A stretch of 64,000 nt of DNA from Typhlomys cinereus (GCA_023101885.1 JALPQD010000016.1:10107634-10171633); one strand, 5' to 3'; shown: positions 11,790-23,338, numbered from the stretch's first letter. The notes: generated by a model not told the origin, from the sequence alone. Numbers and translations: made by a program.

Positions 11790-12580
11790 ATGATAAATTA
11801 AAAACCAAGCAACTTGGGGAGGAAAGTGGTTTAATTCTTGTTTATGATTGTGAGTTATATTTCATAGTCCACCTTGGCGGGACAATTCACACCAACACCT
11901 GGAGCCAAGAGAATAGAAATTGCTGAGAGGGGCAAGTCTCACTCATCAGACTGCAAGTCTCCCAAAGTATGCTGAAGCACGTCAATATATTGAACTACCT
12001 CTCTTCATTGTACTCACTGTCATGCTTACTCTGCATGGTTGCTAATAAATGCATGACAAACAGCTTAAGTAAACAAGAGCTTTATTCTCTGTTAGGAGTG
12101 TCTGGTTATAGTTCTTTGTCTAGCTTGGTAGCAGAGCACACATTATTAGCAAGAGCCCAGGAAATCACACATACTATATCCACCTAATGGCTGAGAGAGG
12201 AACAATCCTTATTTGCCAGATTAGCATGTCTGCCAAGTATACAGAAGGATGCCAACTTTCACAAACACATATATTTTATTTATTTGCCTGGGTACTAGTC
12301 TTGCCGACCATGGGCTGAGCTTGCCCCCATCAACTATACAATCTCCTGCAGGTCCACTCTGGATTTAAGTCAACTACTAATTCTCTACAAATGTGCCCAG
12401 AGATCAAACCTTTAACTGTCAAGTTGATAACTATGACAAGCACCTGCTCAGGGAATGGTCCCAACTAACATCGACTGGGGCTTTCTCCATCAATTAGAAA
12501 ATCTTCCACAGGCCTGCTAAGAACTTACTCTAACTACTAATTCTCCACAAATGTGTCCAAAACTCAGTCTTCAACTGTTG
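11790..12580 (-). mobile_element. URR1A-like element, minus strand, interrupted and duplicated
   Basis: The start ('aagcaacttggggaggaaag', 'ggtttaattcttg') matches the reverse complement of the URR1A-type 3' end. The far end has 'ctttaactgtcaagttga' and again 'cttcaactgttgagac', versions of the other terminus. The middle (about 11,990-12,290) does not fit and may be a later insertion. The terminal part occurs twice at a 160-bp period. Confidence 0.35.
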
Positions 12581-12585
12581 AGACA
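12327..12585. repeat. Imperfect 160-bp direct duplication
   Basis: The copies start at 12,327 and 12,487. The best-preserved part is 'aactactaattct' plus 'acaaatgtg' (12,372 and 12,532). Spacing is constant at 160 bp with many substitutions, so the duplication is old. A (GA)n tract (about 12,583-12,611) follows. Confidence 0.7.
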
Positions 12586-12614
12586 GAGAGAGAGAGAGAA
12601 AGAGAGAGAAAATG

Positions 12615-14525
12615 CTATTTTTGTAAACAAATTTTGAACTGAAAACAGAAAAGAAATATAACATGTACCCTAAGTGTTTCCTTTGAGTCTGGAATAAATT
12701 GAGATAGTCATGTACAAGATAAAGTAAGAATCTTTTGTACATAAATGCTGAATCCTTCCTTGAAAAATAGCTTTTGTTCTATCACACACTGCTGAAACTA
12801 AGTAAATCTTATTCCTCAGTAAGCAGTTGGCATCATCCTTTAGTTCCCTTTTCCCACAGAGAATTGCCGAATGCAAATTGATGATAATTGGAAGGAGGAC
12901 AATGTAACTTTGATGACAATATCATGTTCACCTCAGTGATCATGTCCAATCAGATGTCTTGCTGGCACATTTGCTGTAAGCAGACATCATTTTTCTTCCC
13001 ATCAACATTATAACCCTGTCCTCACAAGCACAGGTAGAGAAGCAAAACTAGAGCAGACTTAATAATCCCTAAGACTCTGATAATGATTCAACATCAGGAA
13101 ACTTTCCTCACACATTTCTCTATAAATAAAATCGTTATGAGAAAATGGAGATAAATAGGTACATACTCTTGTGGACACTGGAGTTGTAGATCTACAGTGT
13201 TCACTTACATGAACAGCACAGTCTCCATATCGTTTATAAGGGAAAGAAATTGAGCACAATAATTTATCAATCGTGAGAAAATAATATTACATAATTCTGG
13301 TATGATTTTTATTTATTTTATTTTTAATTTCTAATACTCCAGAGCTGATTGATGAGAGGAACCCTAATTAACCTCATCAAAACTTGGAGTCCTCGTCTTT
13401 AAAATGGTCAAAACTCTGTAAAACCTAGAAACTTTTTCAGGTTATAGTAATTGTTGCTATTAAGTTTTGAAGCTGCTTATATATTATGGTTGTGGTTACT
13501 AACATTTAATAGACAATAGAATAACAATGAAAGAACTTAAGATTCAAATCTCTTAATCCCCTTCTGAGTATAAATTTTAACCTTGAGAAGTGCAAAAATT
13601 GACTTAACAGATGTGAGATCTGGAAAACACTAGAATCCGTGATATTTAATTTTGAGAGGACTAACAGAGGCTCAAATAACTGTCTTCACAGTTCTTCTCA
13701 CTACACCTGTCAATGGGGTCTGTAGAAAAATTAGCATTTCAGTCAGTAGACTAAGCAATGAAGATACTCTCTCACTGTTTTGGGTGAGCCCCATTTAGTG
13801 CATTCAGGACCCAGATAGAGCAAGAAGGTTGAGAAAAGGAAGGTTGTCTTTCTCTCTCAGAGGGAGAATCTGTCTTCTGATCTGGACCATCATCGCTCCT
13901 GGTCCTAAGGTCTTCCTATACTGCAGTTCAACTCATCCCAACATTTCTTTCTCATTTCAGCTCTTCTAACCTATTTTTTTCATGGCTGGAATTTGGGAAG
14001 AATTATGCCTCCCACTTTTCTTGTTCTCCATTATGCAACTGATATATTATGGAACTTCTTGGTCTCTATAATAACAAAAGACAATTCCTATATAAAATAA
14101 ATAGATAAAGCTCACTCTGTATATTTATAGTTACATCATTGTTATTATTTATCTAGAAAACCTTTGTATATACATGTAGGAAACTTGCCATGAAAAAAGA
14201 AACCTAAAAACTCTCAAGGTGAAAAAAAAATGGGTGCTTTTCTGCTAAGGAAGACTTCCACAGTGGAAAGGAATAATTCTCAGCACCCTCCTGTGCCTGG
14301 CACTGGAAGTCCTATCTATAGAGATAAGAGGAGGAAGAAAAATAAAAAAAAAACAAGAGAGAAATTTCAAAATAAAATAATCTGCTTGGAAAAGACATGA
14401 TATTGCAACTAAAATAGCAAAAGTTTCAACAAATACACATGCACAAATTGTTCCAACTCTTACAAGTCAGCAATTTATAGGATTTACAATCAAAATGCAA
14501 AACTATATTGTAAGGACAAAGCATC
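12615..14525. other. Unique AT-rich sequence
   Basis: About 1.9 kb with no recognised gene or repeat. Short minus frames at 12,530-12,876 and 13,059-13,259 overlap low-complexity GA sequence or lack any similarity I know. Confidence 0.35.
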
Positions 14526-14529
14526 TGAA

Positions 14530-15450
14530 AGGGATATTAAGAAAACACATTAACTTGCAATGGCATAAAAGTACAACAGCTTATTATGGCTATTGAGTAC
14601 AAGAAAGGGTACAAAATACCTAGGAATAATCTTAAGAAAGCAAGGCGAATATATGAACATTAAGAACTATGAACCGATTATGAACTAAATTAGAGTAGAA
14701 TTGGGAAGTATTCCATGTACATGGATAAGGAAATCTAATATTGTCAAAATAGCAGTATTACCAAAACTTAAAGTCAATGCAAATGCAATATTGATACAAT
14801 TCCAATTCTATTTTATGGAAATAGAAAAATAAGCTAAAATTTATTTGGAACCACAGGTGATAGCAGAAGCCAAAGTTAATTTGATCAAGAAAAAAATTGA
14901 TAATATCATATTTTCTGATTTCAAAATACATTGTAAGCCTTTAGAGATTAAAACAGCTTCATAATGGAATTGAAACAGATACATAGGTCATAGAACAGAG
15001 TAGAGAGCTACAAATTCATACACAAAGTATATGTAATGATATTATACTGAAAACGGTACAATCTGCACATTGGAAAGAGAATCTTCAAATGGCTTTTGAA
15101 AATTGGACACAAAGGTCAAAAAAATAAGGACACTGGACCTGTGTTCTATGTCACATATAAATCAACCTCATGTATTTTGAAGATTTCAAAATAAGATTGG
15201 AAATGCTCTAACTTCTAGGAGAAAATATAGGCAAAATTTCTTGATACTGTTTTTGATGATAGTTTCTTTAAAATGTCATCAGAAGCATAGGCAACAAAGG
15301 CAAAAGATAAGTAAGAATCTGCACACCAAAATGCTTCTACACAGTAACCAACAAAAACAGAAATATATGTCATTAGAGAAAATGTTGGATAAGCTATGTC
15401 ATCTGATAAAAGGTTACATTCCAAAATATATCAAGAACTAAAACAAAAGA
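14530..15450 (+). mobile_element. Ancient LINE-1 (L1M-type) ORF2 remnant, upstream part
   Basis: The plus strand carries decayed L1 ORF2 text: 'tacctaggaataatcttaag' (YLGI...), 'ccatgtacatggataagg', 'gcaatattgatacaattcc', 'atttatttggaaccacagg', and then the region before the ORF2 C-terminus. Many stops are present. The same element appears to resume at about 16,285, so the intervening 0.8 kb arrived later. Confidence 0.7.
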
Positions 15451-15504
15451 ATAAAATATGGCATATATTTCTTTGTATTTTTTTGACCAATTTTCGACTA
15501 TTAT

Positions 15505-15885
15505 ACATCGCATTAGAACCAGCCCTGACATCAGCGCTGGGGCCCTAGGCTCCTCGCTGCAGGGGGTGGGGGGAGGGAGGCTTTTCTGTCACACCCAAAA
15601 GAGGAGCCTTCAGGATAATGGCTGCTAGGGTTCCAGAAGTTTCCCCACACCTACACACCACTTTCCCCTGGAAGTGACGGTGTCTTGCAGCGTGACACCA
15701 GCTGGAGACACGGGGACACCATCAATCAGGAGAAATGGAGGCGCCTTACAAATGTCAACCCCCCAGTGAACGTCGTGCAAGTGATGGTGGTTGTGACCTC
15801 CGCGGATGTATGGGGTGCAGGGCGCCGAGACTCTGGGGGAGTTTCAGCTCTGGGCCAGGTGGTCTGAGGCTGGCAGAGAAGACTG
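15505..15885. other. GC-rich island inside an ancient L1
   Basis: About 380 bp much richer in G+C than its surroundings, with many CpGs ('gcgctggggccc', 'cctccgcggatg', 'ggcgccgagac') and a G-run 'ggggtggggggaggg'. Two overlapping 60-72 codon frames start at 15,685 and 15,735. I recognise neither a repeat family nor an exon. It could be a piece of a retrocopied transcript or LTR, or captured DNA. No poly-A tail or target duplication was found. Confidence 0.4.
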
Positions 15886-15892
15886 GACAAAA

Positions 15893-16225
15893 TTTCCATA
15901 GATACTTGAGGACTTATAATGTTATCTGTTACCTAGTTAAGGCAAGCATATAGGATGCTGTCTTAATTTTATGATTGATGAGGGAAAACTCAACTCATGG
16001 TTGAGACTTATTCCATGAGCAGGTGAATAGGATGGAGAGAGCTGGTTGGCACTTTCTCCAAGGTGTCATCAAACAGGTATGCATTGATCCTTGTCTTTTG
16101 CTCTTGCAGTGGATGTGGTATGGAAAGTTCTAGCGTCAGTTTCTGAAAATACTCCTGCTATGGTGAACTATACTCTGATATCATAAGTTGTAACAAAAGT
16201 CTCCTTGGCCTCTTAAATTGTTTGG
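15893..16225 (+). mobile_element. URR1A-like element, partial
   Basis: Landmarks in order are 'gattgatgagggaaaactc', 'atggttgagacttattcc', 'gcattgatccttgtctttt', 'gctcttgcagtggatgtgg' and 'gtgaactatactctgatatc'. These correspond to the interior of the URR1A-type rodent element. Its 3' terminal 'cacagcaa' end is missing or decayed. It sits directly beside the GC island. Confidence 0.45.
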
Positions 16226-16284
16226 TGCATGTATTTATTACTTTAATGAATATATAATATTCAAACTTTCAAAGTATAAAATGG

Positions 16285-16990
16285 TCAGAGGAAGTGAGTG
16301 AACATTTCTCCAAAAAAGATAAACAAATGACCCATAAAAGGTGACTCAGCACCATTAATCATCCACTAAACACAATGCAACAAGATCTCTTTCAGGTTAC
16401 TTCACAGCTATCAACAGAATCAATGTATGACTAAACAGCAACTCCTCTAAATATATTGTGAAGGACTCTGAAGAGTCCTAAACTCATATTCACCCAATAT
16501 TATTTATGAACTCGATGACAGAAAGACAACTTAATCTGCATTAGTGAATTAAGTAAACATACCATAAGCATACAATGGGATTTTGTAACAACATGCTTTC
16601 ACATGGAGAATGAATAACCTGTCAGGGACAAATACTAGAAGAATATAAAATGTACAACATCAGAGATATGGAAAGCACAATAGGATTTTTACCAGGTACT
16701 GTACAGACAGGAAATGAGAGATTGTATTCAAGGCACATTATTTAGCTATCTATTCTGAATATACATAGCATAGCATAGTATCTAGAATTTATATAGTTGA
16801 AATTTATCATCAGATGGTGTAAACCTTATACTACATATTCTTGTTTCACACATGCAATTATCAAAGATGTGGGAAAAAGATGTTTGAAATGTTGAATATG
16901 TTTATGACATATAACTTTTTGATGGTTTCACTGGTATTATCTTCAATGTCATGAATTTTCATATATTAAATATGTACACATTTTCTGTAT
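16285..16990 (+). mobile_element. Ancient LINE-1 remnant, downstream part
   Basis: 'ccaaaaaagataaacaaatg' followed by 'ctcagcaccattaatcatc' matches the L1 ORF2 C-terminal region. The later 'acaatgggattttgtaacaa' and 'agaagaatataaaatgtac' fit the final ORF2 codons and 3' UTR of L1M-type elements. It continues the fragment at 14.5-15.45 kb. Confidence 0.6.
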
Positions 16991-18459
16991 TGATCATACA
17001 CAATATACTTACTTAGAAACAAAAGAAATACTATTGTGAGAAATCAATAAAATTTTGCAAAATAATAAGTATGTAGCCTATCAGCATGTCTGTCCTCATT
17101 AACCTTTTTTGCACTTTAATTTGTTAATCCCATTCATAGCATATTGTGGTTTCACAGCATTGTGTGACAAAAAACAAATATAGGATTTTAAACAGTTTGT
17201 GTTTGCTGTATTCCTGGTCATGTCTTTTACAATGAATTGTTTTGTGTTGCTGATGCTATTCATCCGTTTTGTTTCCATGGGTGTCTAATGGGCATAATAG
17301 CTATTCAGAAATTCAGAGCCCCAAACTCTCCTTGATGTATATTTCATTTTCTTAAACTGGAGAGAGTGAAAGAGAAAGAGAAATTCTTTATTCTATTGTC
17401 TTCTGTGTGTCTGTGTATGCCTCTCTAGAATCAAATACTGTTTTCCTACAGAACAAAATATATCACCAGCTGACATGACTGTCCAAAACAAATAGCAGTC
17501 CTTGAACATTAATTGGAAATGCTGGCAGCAAGATATTCCAGTGTCAAACTGGCTTGAGTCACGAGCATTTCCTCATTTGCTTCTCTATCCAATTTTCAAC
17601 AATGCAGCCACATTCATACATTTTCACAGAGTTTTACAAAGTAAACTTTTAAAGAATGTGGGCTATATGGCTCTTTAGAGGAATATAGTTTCTTAATGGA
17701 AGCATAAAAGTGATTATCCAATGAGTAGATATTATAAATTGAGAATAACATTAACTCTGTAAACAGAAAGGTTATGTAGTCCATGACAGAGGAAACTTTA
17801 ATTTAATAGAAAGGACTGGATAAACAAATTGAGACAGTATGAACAGTTAGCTAAAAGCAAACAAACAAATATATTTATAACAGAGAATGAAAACATCATA
17901 ATATTATATAAGGTATGTCCTCTTTTTTTCTGGGGAAGTTAACTCCTGAGGTATTCTTCAAGTATGTCCTTAGTGTTTTTAAGGAAAATTAAAATTATGA
18001 AGACTCTCAAGCACAAATATTAAAGAGCATGGAATATTTTGATAGGTTTACACAATTATGGAAATGTGTACTTATCTATTTTGAAGTGTCAAGGATGACC
18101 AGATACAAAGGAACATAAATGCAAAAGAAAGAACCAGGAAGTGGCCTGGAAATCATATTCCAGTTAGAGATGACCAGTGGTATGCCATGATCTCGTGCTG
18201 ATAACCTGCAGCCAAAGGCAGAGGAAACAATAGTTTTACTGAGACTCCCTTTTTTTTTGCTACTTTTATATTTGTTCCCAATATGTGAGAAAAAAAAATC
18301 CTGCAGCCTTTGAAAAATTTCTTTCAACTCTGAGTATTTTTTTTTATCAGAATTTATACTCAGCTCCCTTCTATGCAATGCCTGACAGGAGGTGCTATGA
18401 CACCCTTTCTAGGTAAAAGCAGACATAGAAGAAGAGTTGCAAACAGAAAGTGTGAGTCA
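16991..18459. other. Mostly unique sequence, with an old local repeat
   Basis: A segment at 17,256-17,425 is about 75-80% similar by eye to 19,390-19,545 (shared 'tgtctaatgg' and 'ttcattttcttaaactggag'). The minus-strand 100-codon frame (18,378-18,076) is lysine/phenylalanine-rich and has no recognised relative. No gene is supported. Confidence 0.35.
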
Positions 18460-18479
18460 TAATTATGTACATTAATGTG

Positions 18480-18836
18480 CCTCAGACTCGTATTTTTTCA
18501 ACAACTGGCCTCCAGTTGCTGGTAATGAGAAAATAGACCCTTTGGGACATACGAATGACTAGCGCATGTAGACCACCAATCTACATGCACCAGTGTTTGA
18601 AGGTTTGGGTGTTTGAAGGTCATTTCTCATCAATCACATGCTTTGCCTGTGCTGCCTGGTGGGGTAAGTAAGAAGGAGAAGCTAGAAATTCTGTTACTTT
18701 GTATGGAATAACTACAACCACCATGCCTTCCCAGACATTAAAATCAGTACTCTCTGAACTTGTGAACCAAAGTAAAACTATCTACCCTTAAGCTGTTTCT
18801 ACTTGGGTGTTTGGTCACAGTGATGAGAAAAGTTGT
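18480..18836 (+). mobile_element. URR1B-like element, diverged
   Basis: Landmarks are 'ctggcctccagttgctgg', 'acttgtgaaccaaagtaaaac', 'cccttaagctgtttctac' and the terminal 'gtttggtcacagtgatgag', which is the URR1B-type 3' end. The 5' half is degraded and boundaries are approximate. Confidence 0.5.
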
Positions 18837-19041
18837 TGATGCACTGTGGGATATCCAGCAGCTCATGTCAACAAAAGGTTCATTTCTCCCAGAACAGACT
18901 GCGAGCGCCCACCATATTTGCACCTACCTACATTATCTTGTGTGTCCAGGAGATTATTTGTTTCTCTTCCTGGCCTTCCATGGTGATTTATGTTTGTTTC
19001 TTCTGTAGCTTGAGAAACCTCCCCAGGAGGATGAAAGACAT

Positions 19042-19374
19042 AAGAATTGTGCAGTTTCAGGGGCTGGAGAGGTGGCTCAGGGGTTAAGCCTCCGCCTTGC
19101 AGGCGGAAGGTCCCGAGTTCGGATCCCAGATCCCACGTATAGACGCCAGATGGAAGCGGGGGCGGCCTGCGCTTCTGGTCCTGGTAGGGCGGAGCCTGTG
19201 AATCCCGGGGCAGAAGGAGGTGGAGGCGTCCATGGTGGTTCGCGAATTCGTCCGTGGTTCTACACACACATACACACATACACAGACACGCGCGCGCACA
19301 TACACACAGTTGAATAAATAATAATAATAATAAAAAAAAGTTTAAAAAAAAAAAAAAGAATTGTGCAGTTTCAG
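19042..19374 (+). mobile_element. Young CpG-rich tRNA-derived SINE, copy 2 (perfect 19-bp target duplication)
   Basis: The element spans about 19,061-19,355. Flanks 19,042-19,060 and 19,356-19,374 are an identical 19-bp target-site duplication, 'aagaattgtgcagtttcag'. The head carries the A-box-like region and 'gagttcggatcc' as B box. The body is CG-rich ('gcgggggcggcctgcgc'). The tail runs CA repeat, then AATAAATAATAATAA, then A-run. This is the clearest L1-mobilised insertion in the window. The antisense strand stays open for 138 codons, which I take to be a by-product of youth and composition. Confidence 0.95.
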
Positions 19375-19389
19375 AACAAGGACAAGCCT

Positions 19390-19545
19390 TTTTGTTTTCA
19401 TGGATGTCTAATGGACAGAAGAGCTCATCAGAAGGACAGAGTCCAAAACTATTGCTGATGTGTATTTTATTTTCTTAAACTGGAGAGAAAGAGAGATATG
19501 CCATTCTTTTGGCTTCTGTCTGTCTGCTCATAGGTGAAATCACAC
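19390..19545. repeat. Diverged copy of 17,256-17,425
   Basis: Shared blocks in the same order and orientation are 'tgtctaatgg', 'gagtccaaaac' versus 'gagccccaaac', 'gatgtgtattttattttc' versus 'gatgtatatttcattttc', and 'ttaaactggagag'. Spacing is about 2.1 kb. It is either a local direct duplication or two members of an unrecognised repeat family. Confidence 0.55.
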
Positions 19546-19771
19546 CATATCTTCATGAGAAGGAATCAAATATTGGATTGATATTGGATTAAAAATTAAT
19601 GTTTTACTACGTCTGTGTCTGTCTTCATTTGCTTTTATAAAAGGATGAGCATTGCACAAAATAGATTCAACATTTAACAAGCATATGTTGAATGACTTAA
19701 TAAATGAATGGATAACCAAGGAAGGAATGTACACAGCATGATACAAGGATTAATTGAGAAAATGTTTGTTT

Positions 19772-19996
19772 AAAATTAACATTTCTGGGGGGCTGGAGAA
19801 ATGGCTCAGGGGTTAAGTTTCTGCCTTGCAGGCGGAAGGTCCTGAGTTCAGATCCTAGACCCCACGTATAGACGCCAGGGAAACGGGGGCACCTGCCTTT
19901 CTGGTCCTGGTAGGACGGAGCCTGTGAATCCTGGGGCAGAGTAAAACAAGGAGTTGGTGGAAGCGGTCCATGGTGGTTCCTGAATTCATCCGTGGT

Positions 19997-20048
<52 letters not shown>

Positions 20049-20086
20049 TAAGTAAATAATAAAAAAATTTTTAAAAATTAACATTT
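19772..20086 (+). mobile_element. Young CpG-rich tRNA-derived SINE, copy 3
   Basis: The element spans about 19,785-20,073 with a perfect 13-bp target duplication, 'aaaattaacattt', at 19,772-19,784 and 20,074-20,086. It contains an uninterrupted CA tract of about 45 bp. The tail is 'aattaagtaaataataaaa'. The body is slightly more diverged than copy 2 (for example 'ggaaacgggggcacctgcc'). Confidence 0.95.
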
Positions 20087-20258
20087 TTGTCATAATTGAT
20101 TCCAACTGATGGCCATGGACATAAGAATATTATTGGATACAAAAGTGATGATGATGATTATAGCATAATTCCACTGAAATATTCCTTGCAGCAGGACTTA
20201 ATAGTACAAATCATATATTTCTGGGATGCTCTTTCTGTTTCTGTACATGTGTCCTTTA
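20087..20258. other. Short unique spacer between SINEs
   Basis: Nothing recognised. It lies between two oppositely oriented young SINEs. Confidence 0.5.
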
Positions 20259-20609
20259 TCCTCCCTTCTCTTTTATTTTATTTTATTTTATTTTTTTATT
20301 ATTATTATTTATTATTCAACTGTGCGCATGTGCGTGTGTATGTGTGTGCGCGTGTGTGTCTGTGTGTGTTGTGTGTGTGTCTGTGTATATGTAGAACCAC
20401 AGACGAATTCGCGAACCACCATGGACGCCTCCACCTCCTTCTGCCTCGGGATTCACAGGCTCCACCCTACCAGGACCAGAAGCGCAGGCTGCCCCCGCTT
20501 CCGTCTGGAGTCTATACGTGGGATCTGGGATCCAAACTCGGGACCTTCAGCCTGCAAGGCAGAGGCTTAACCCCTGAACCACCTTTCCAGCCCTCCTCCC
20601 TTCTCTTTT
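20259..20609 (-). mobile_element. Young CpG-rich tRNA-derived SINE, copy 4
   Basis: The minus-strand element spans about 20,275-20,593 with a perfect 16-bp target duplication, 'tcctcccttctctttt', at 20,259-20,274 and 20,594-20,609. The plus strand begins with the T-rich complement of the tail, then GT repeats, then the body complement and the head complement ending 'ccagccc'. A 171-codon plus-strand frame crosses the element. It is antisense to the SINE and starts outside it, so it is not a gene. Confidence 0.95.
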
Positions 20610-20680
20610 GAATGAATTGTTTAATCTTCAGACATTACTAAATTTTCTGACATTTTTATTTCATACTTTGACATTAGACA

Positions 20681-20688
20681 TATATATG

Positions 20689-20742
<54 letters not shown>

Positions 20743-20753
20743 TGTGTGTGTGC
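20681..20753. repeat. (TA)n(TG)n compound microsatellite
   Basis: An alternating purine-pyrimidine tract of about 70 bp, TA steps then TG steps, with one 'ttt' interruption. Such tracts can adopt Z-form or cruciform structure. It is not attached to a SINE body. Confidence 0.9.
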
Positions 20754-20759
20754 ACACAT

Positions 20760-22515
20760 ACATACATGACACACTCCTACTTGGCTATCAAACAACACAT
20801 ATAATATGACATATACACACACACATATAAATATGAAATCTACCTATCTCCCTCTGTCTCTCACTATGATACATTTAACTTATATATCCTATTATTGAAC
20901 CACTACTTTGTAGTACATATTTGAGATGTGATATCTTTCTGAGACCTGTGCATGCTTCCATTCATTTCTCACAGTAGATATATGATCAGCTGCCTTGGCT
21001 CACTAGGATATCTAAGCACCTAGCAAAGTTCCTAGGCTATGATTATCCTTTAATGCAATTTGTGTCATGAATTTGTTACCAAAACTGTAAAACTGTGATC
21101 ATAGATGAAGCTACAGGGAGAATATTATTTTAAACACTCAAAACAGCTCCAGTCTCTTTATTCCCATGAGTATCTTTATTGCTTTCCTTTCAACTACATT
21201 TTGAATTCTTCTAATGCCTTTGCAGTCGGCTTCTGTATTTATTTCTTTGTTCTTCATACCATTCCTTTCTTCCAAAGAGGCCTCCTGGTAGCTCTGACAA
21301 GTCAAGAGACAATGTTCATGCCCTGGGTTTTCAATTCAGACTTGAGAATATTGTTCAAAGAGTCCAGAGAGAAACCAAACAGCAAGTTGAACATGTGACA
21401 ATATGTCGCATTTCCCCTTATGCTCACCATTTTTGCATTTCAAAGTCATAGGAAATTGCTTGAGCTAGTACTCATTCTCAAAAGCTTGAAAGAACCTTTC
21501 ATATTGAGATAGTTGGAAGACACCCTTGAATTACATTTAGATTTTTCTGTCTTGAATCTTTTGCAGTGTTCATGTAGATGTAAGGCGAAGAATACTAGAC
21601 TATGAATATAATTTCATATTACAGAAAGATTCATTAAGAATGAGAAAAGAAATGAAAAATTGTTAAGTTGAAAGTATTGTGATGATCACAAAATTCACTT
21701 TTTGGAGCACTTCCTTAGTAACCATTGTTCTATAAACTATTTAACTCTATCATCTTATGACAACTTAGGATGAACATCTATTATGGGATGAACAGAAGGA
21801 TACTCAATTATTTTTAAATATCAAGTTTGATGACTGGTTTATCCTTACTTTCTAAATATCTCCAAGCATCTTTTCTTTAGAAAGGTGCTTACTTACTCAG
21901 AAGACTCTTGCACAGATTTCTGTCACTGAAGCTCACAAGACATCTCTACATAATATGCTACCTACACATATGTTACTGTTTTGGGATGAGCAGATGTCTG
22001 AAAGATGCCCTTAAATTGAGAAAGCAAACAATAACTACCATGCACTATATGTAAACATATCTATGCAGACCAGATAAAGTTTTCCTTTAACCATAACTGG
22101 AAGATGTCCTGAAAGTATGTAAACTCCAACCAACCAAGTGGGAAATATTAAGCTTAAATCATTAGAGAAAGGAAGAAAATGTCAAGATGGTCACTGTCAG
22201 CTAAGGTTTAAATATTCCACTGGAGTGACCAGAATTTGACAATGGTTCATGAGGGTGAACTTTCTTCCTATTTTAATAATCATATATCCTCTTTATACAG
22301 AAAACATTCTCAGTAGACATCCATGTGTCCATCCATTCATCATGTTGTTATATAATTTTAAGAGTATCCTCTGGGTTCTAATATGGCTGGAATGGTATTA
22401 TCAGAAAGTCACTGGATCAAGGTGCTGCTCTCCATCTTACAGAGCTCTAGATTCTTGAGTAATTTGTATGGAAAATGATAATGATGAACATTATTATGCC
22501 AATCACAGTAAACTT
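20760..22515. other. Unique AT-rich sequence
   Basis: No gene or repeat was recognised in 1.75 kb. A 97-codon plus frame (21,105-21,398) begins MKLQGEYYFKHSKQ and has reasonably mixed composition, but I know no homologue and see no splice or promoter context. Confidence 0.35.
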
Positions 22516-22516
22516 C

Positions 22517-22640
22517 GATTGAACACATACTAGGGAGCAGGCATACTATGCATCATATGCTTAGATGTTTCATTAATTGCTCATTAAATCCATAAGAGTT
22601 TTATTGTTAGGTAAATACTATAATTGTTGACAAATATATT
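22517..22640 (-). mobile_element. MIR-type SINE relic
   Basis: 'gaacacatactagggagcagg', 'gatgtttcattaattgctc' and 'taagagttttattgttagg' correspond in order to the reverse complement of the MIR 3' core ('gagcacctactatgtgccagg', 'atctcatttaatcctc', 'tgaggtaggtactatta'). Divergence is high. Confidence 0.5.
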
Positions 22641-22919
22641 GTCTTAAGGACAAGTTGAGGACAGGTTGGTGGACCTGGATCACCATAGTGATCTCAATCT
22701 AGGGTTGTAATTTATATCCATTGTATTCTTGCATTATAATTTCTTTCCCAATTGATTGTAATTGAATAGAATTTTCTCTAAAGTAACGTTTTCAAATGAG
22801 GTAAGTTCAGAGAAGTATCCATTTGAATAATTTCAGTTAAATTAGATAACATTCTATTTGCAATTTAAAATTTTGTCTCATATATATATAATAAAAGATT
22901 TCAAGTACCTCCATCAAAA

Positions 22920-23338
22920 TATATATCTTTTCTGTGTCTGGAATACTTCACTCAATATAATTTTTTCTAATTCCATCCATTTCCCAGCAAATTTCATTAA
23001 TTCATCTTTTTTGATGGCTGAGTAGTATTCCATTGCATAAATATACCACATTTTCCTTATCTACTCATCAACTGTTGGATATTTGGGTTGATTACATGAC
23101 TTTGCTATTGTAAATAGTGGTGCTATAAGCATCGTTGTGCTTGTGTCATTGAAGTAAATTTTTGCTTTATGGGGGATTATTCTCAAAAGTAGAATAGCAA
23201 GGTCACATGGCATTCAATCTTCAGCTTTTTAAAAAATCGCCAGAGTGGTTGTATAAGCCTGCATTCCCACCAGCAATGAAGGAGAGTTCCCTTCTATCCA
23301 CATCCTCTCCAGCATTTGATGTTGTTTGCATTGTGGTT
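22920..23338 (-). mobile_element. Inverted 5' part of a LINE-1 insertion (twin priming)
   Basis: On the minus strand this is the end of L1 ORF2: 'atggaatactactcagccat', 'gaaatttgctgggaaatgg' and 'acaatagcaaagtcatg'. It joins at about 23,338/23,339 to plus-strand L1 3' sequence, starting near the point where the inverted part stopped. That head-to-tail inversion is the signature of twin priming during L1 integration, so this and the next feature are one insertion. Confidence 0.85.

Noticed and set aside
19061..19140. Possible tRNA gene (A- and B-box-like sequences)
   Set aside because: These are SINE heads. No cloverleaf with intact acceptor and anticodon stems was seen, and the copies have SINE bodies and tails.
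20096..20611. 171-codon plus-strand ORF
   Set aside because: The C-terminal half is the antisense of a young SINE, the middle is the SINE's tail and GT repeat, and only the first 55 or so codons are unique. No coding evidence.
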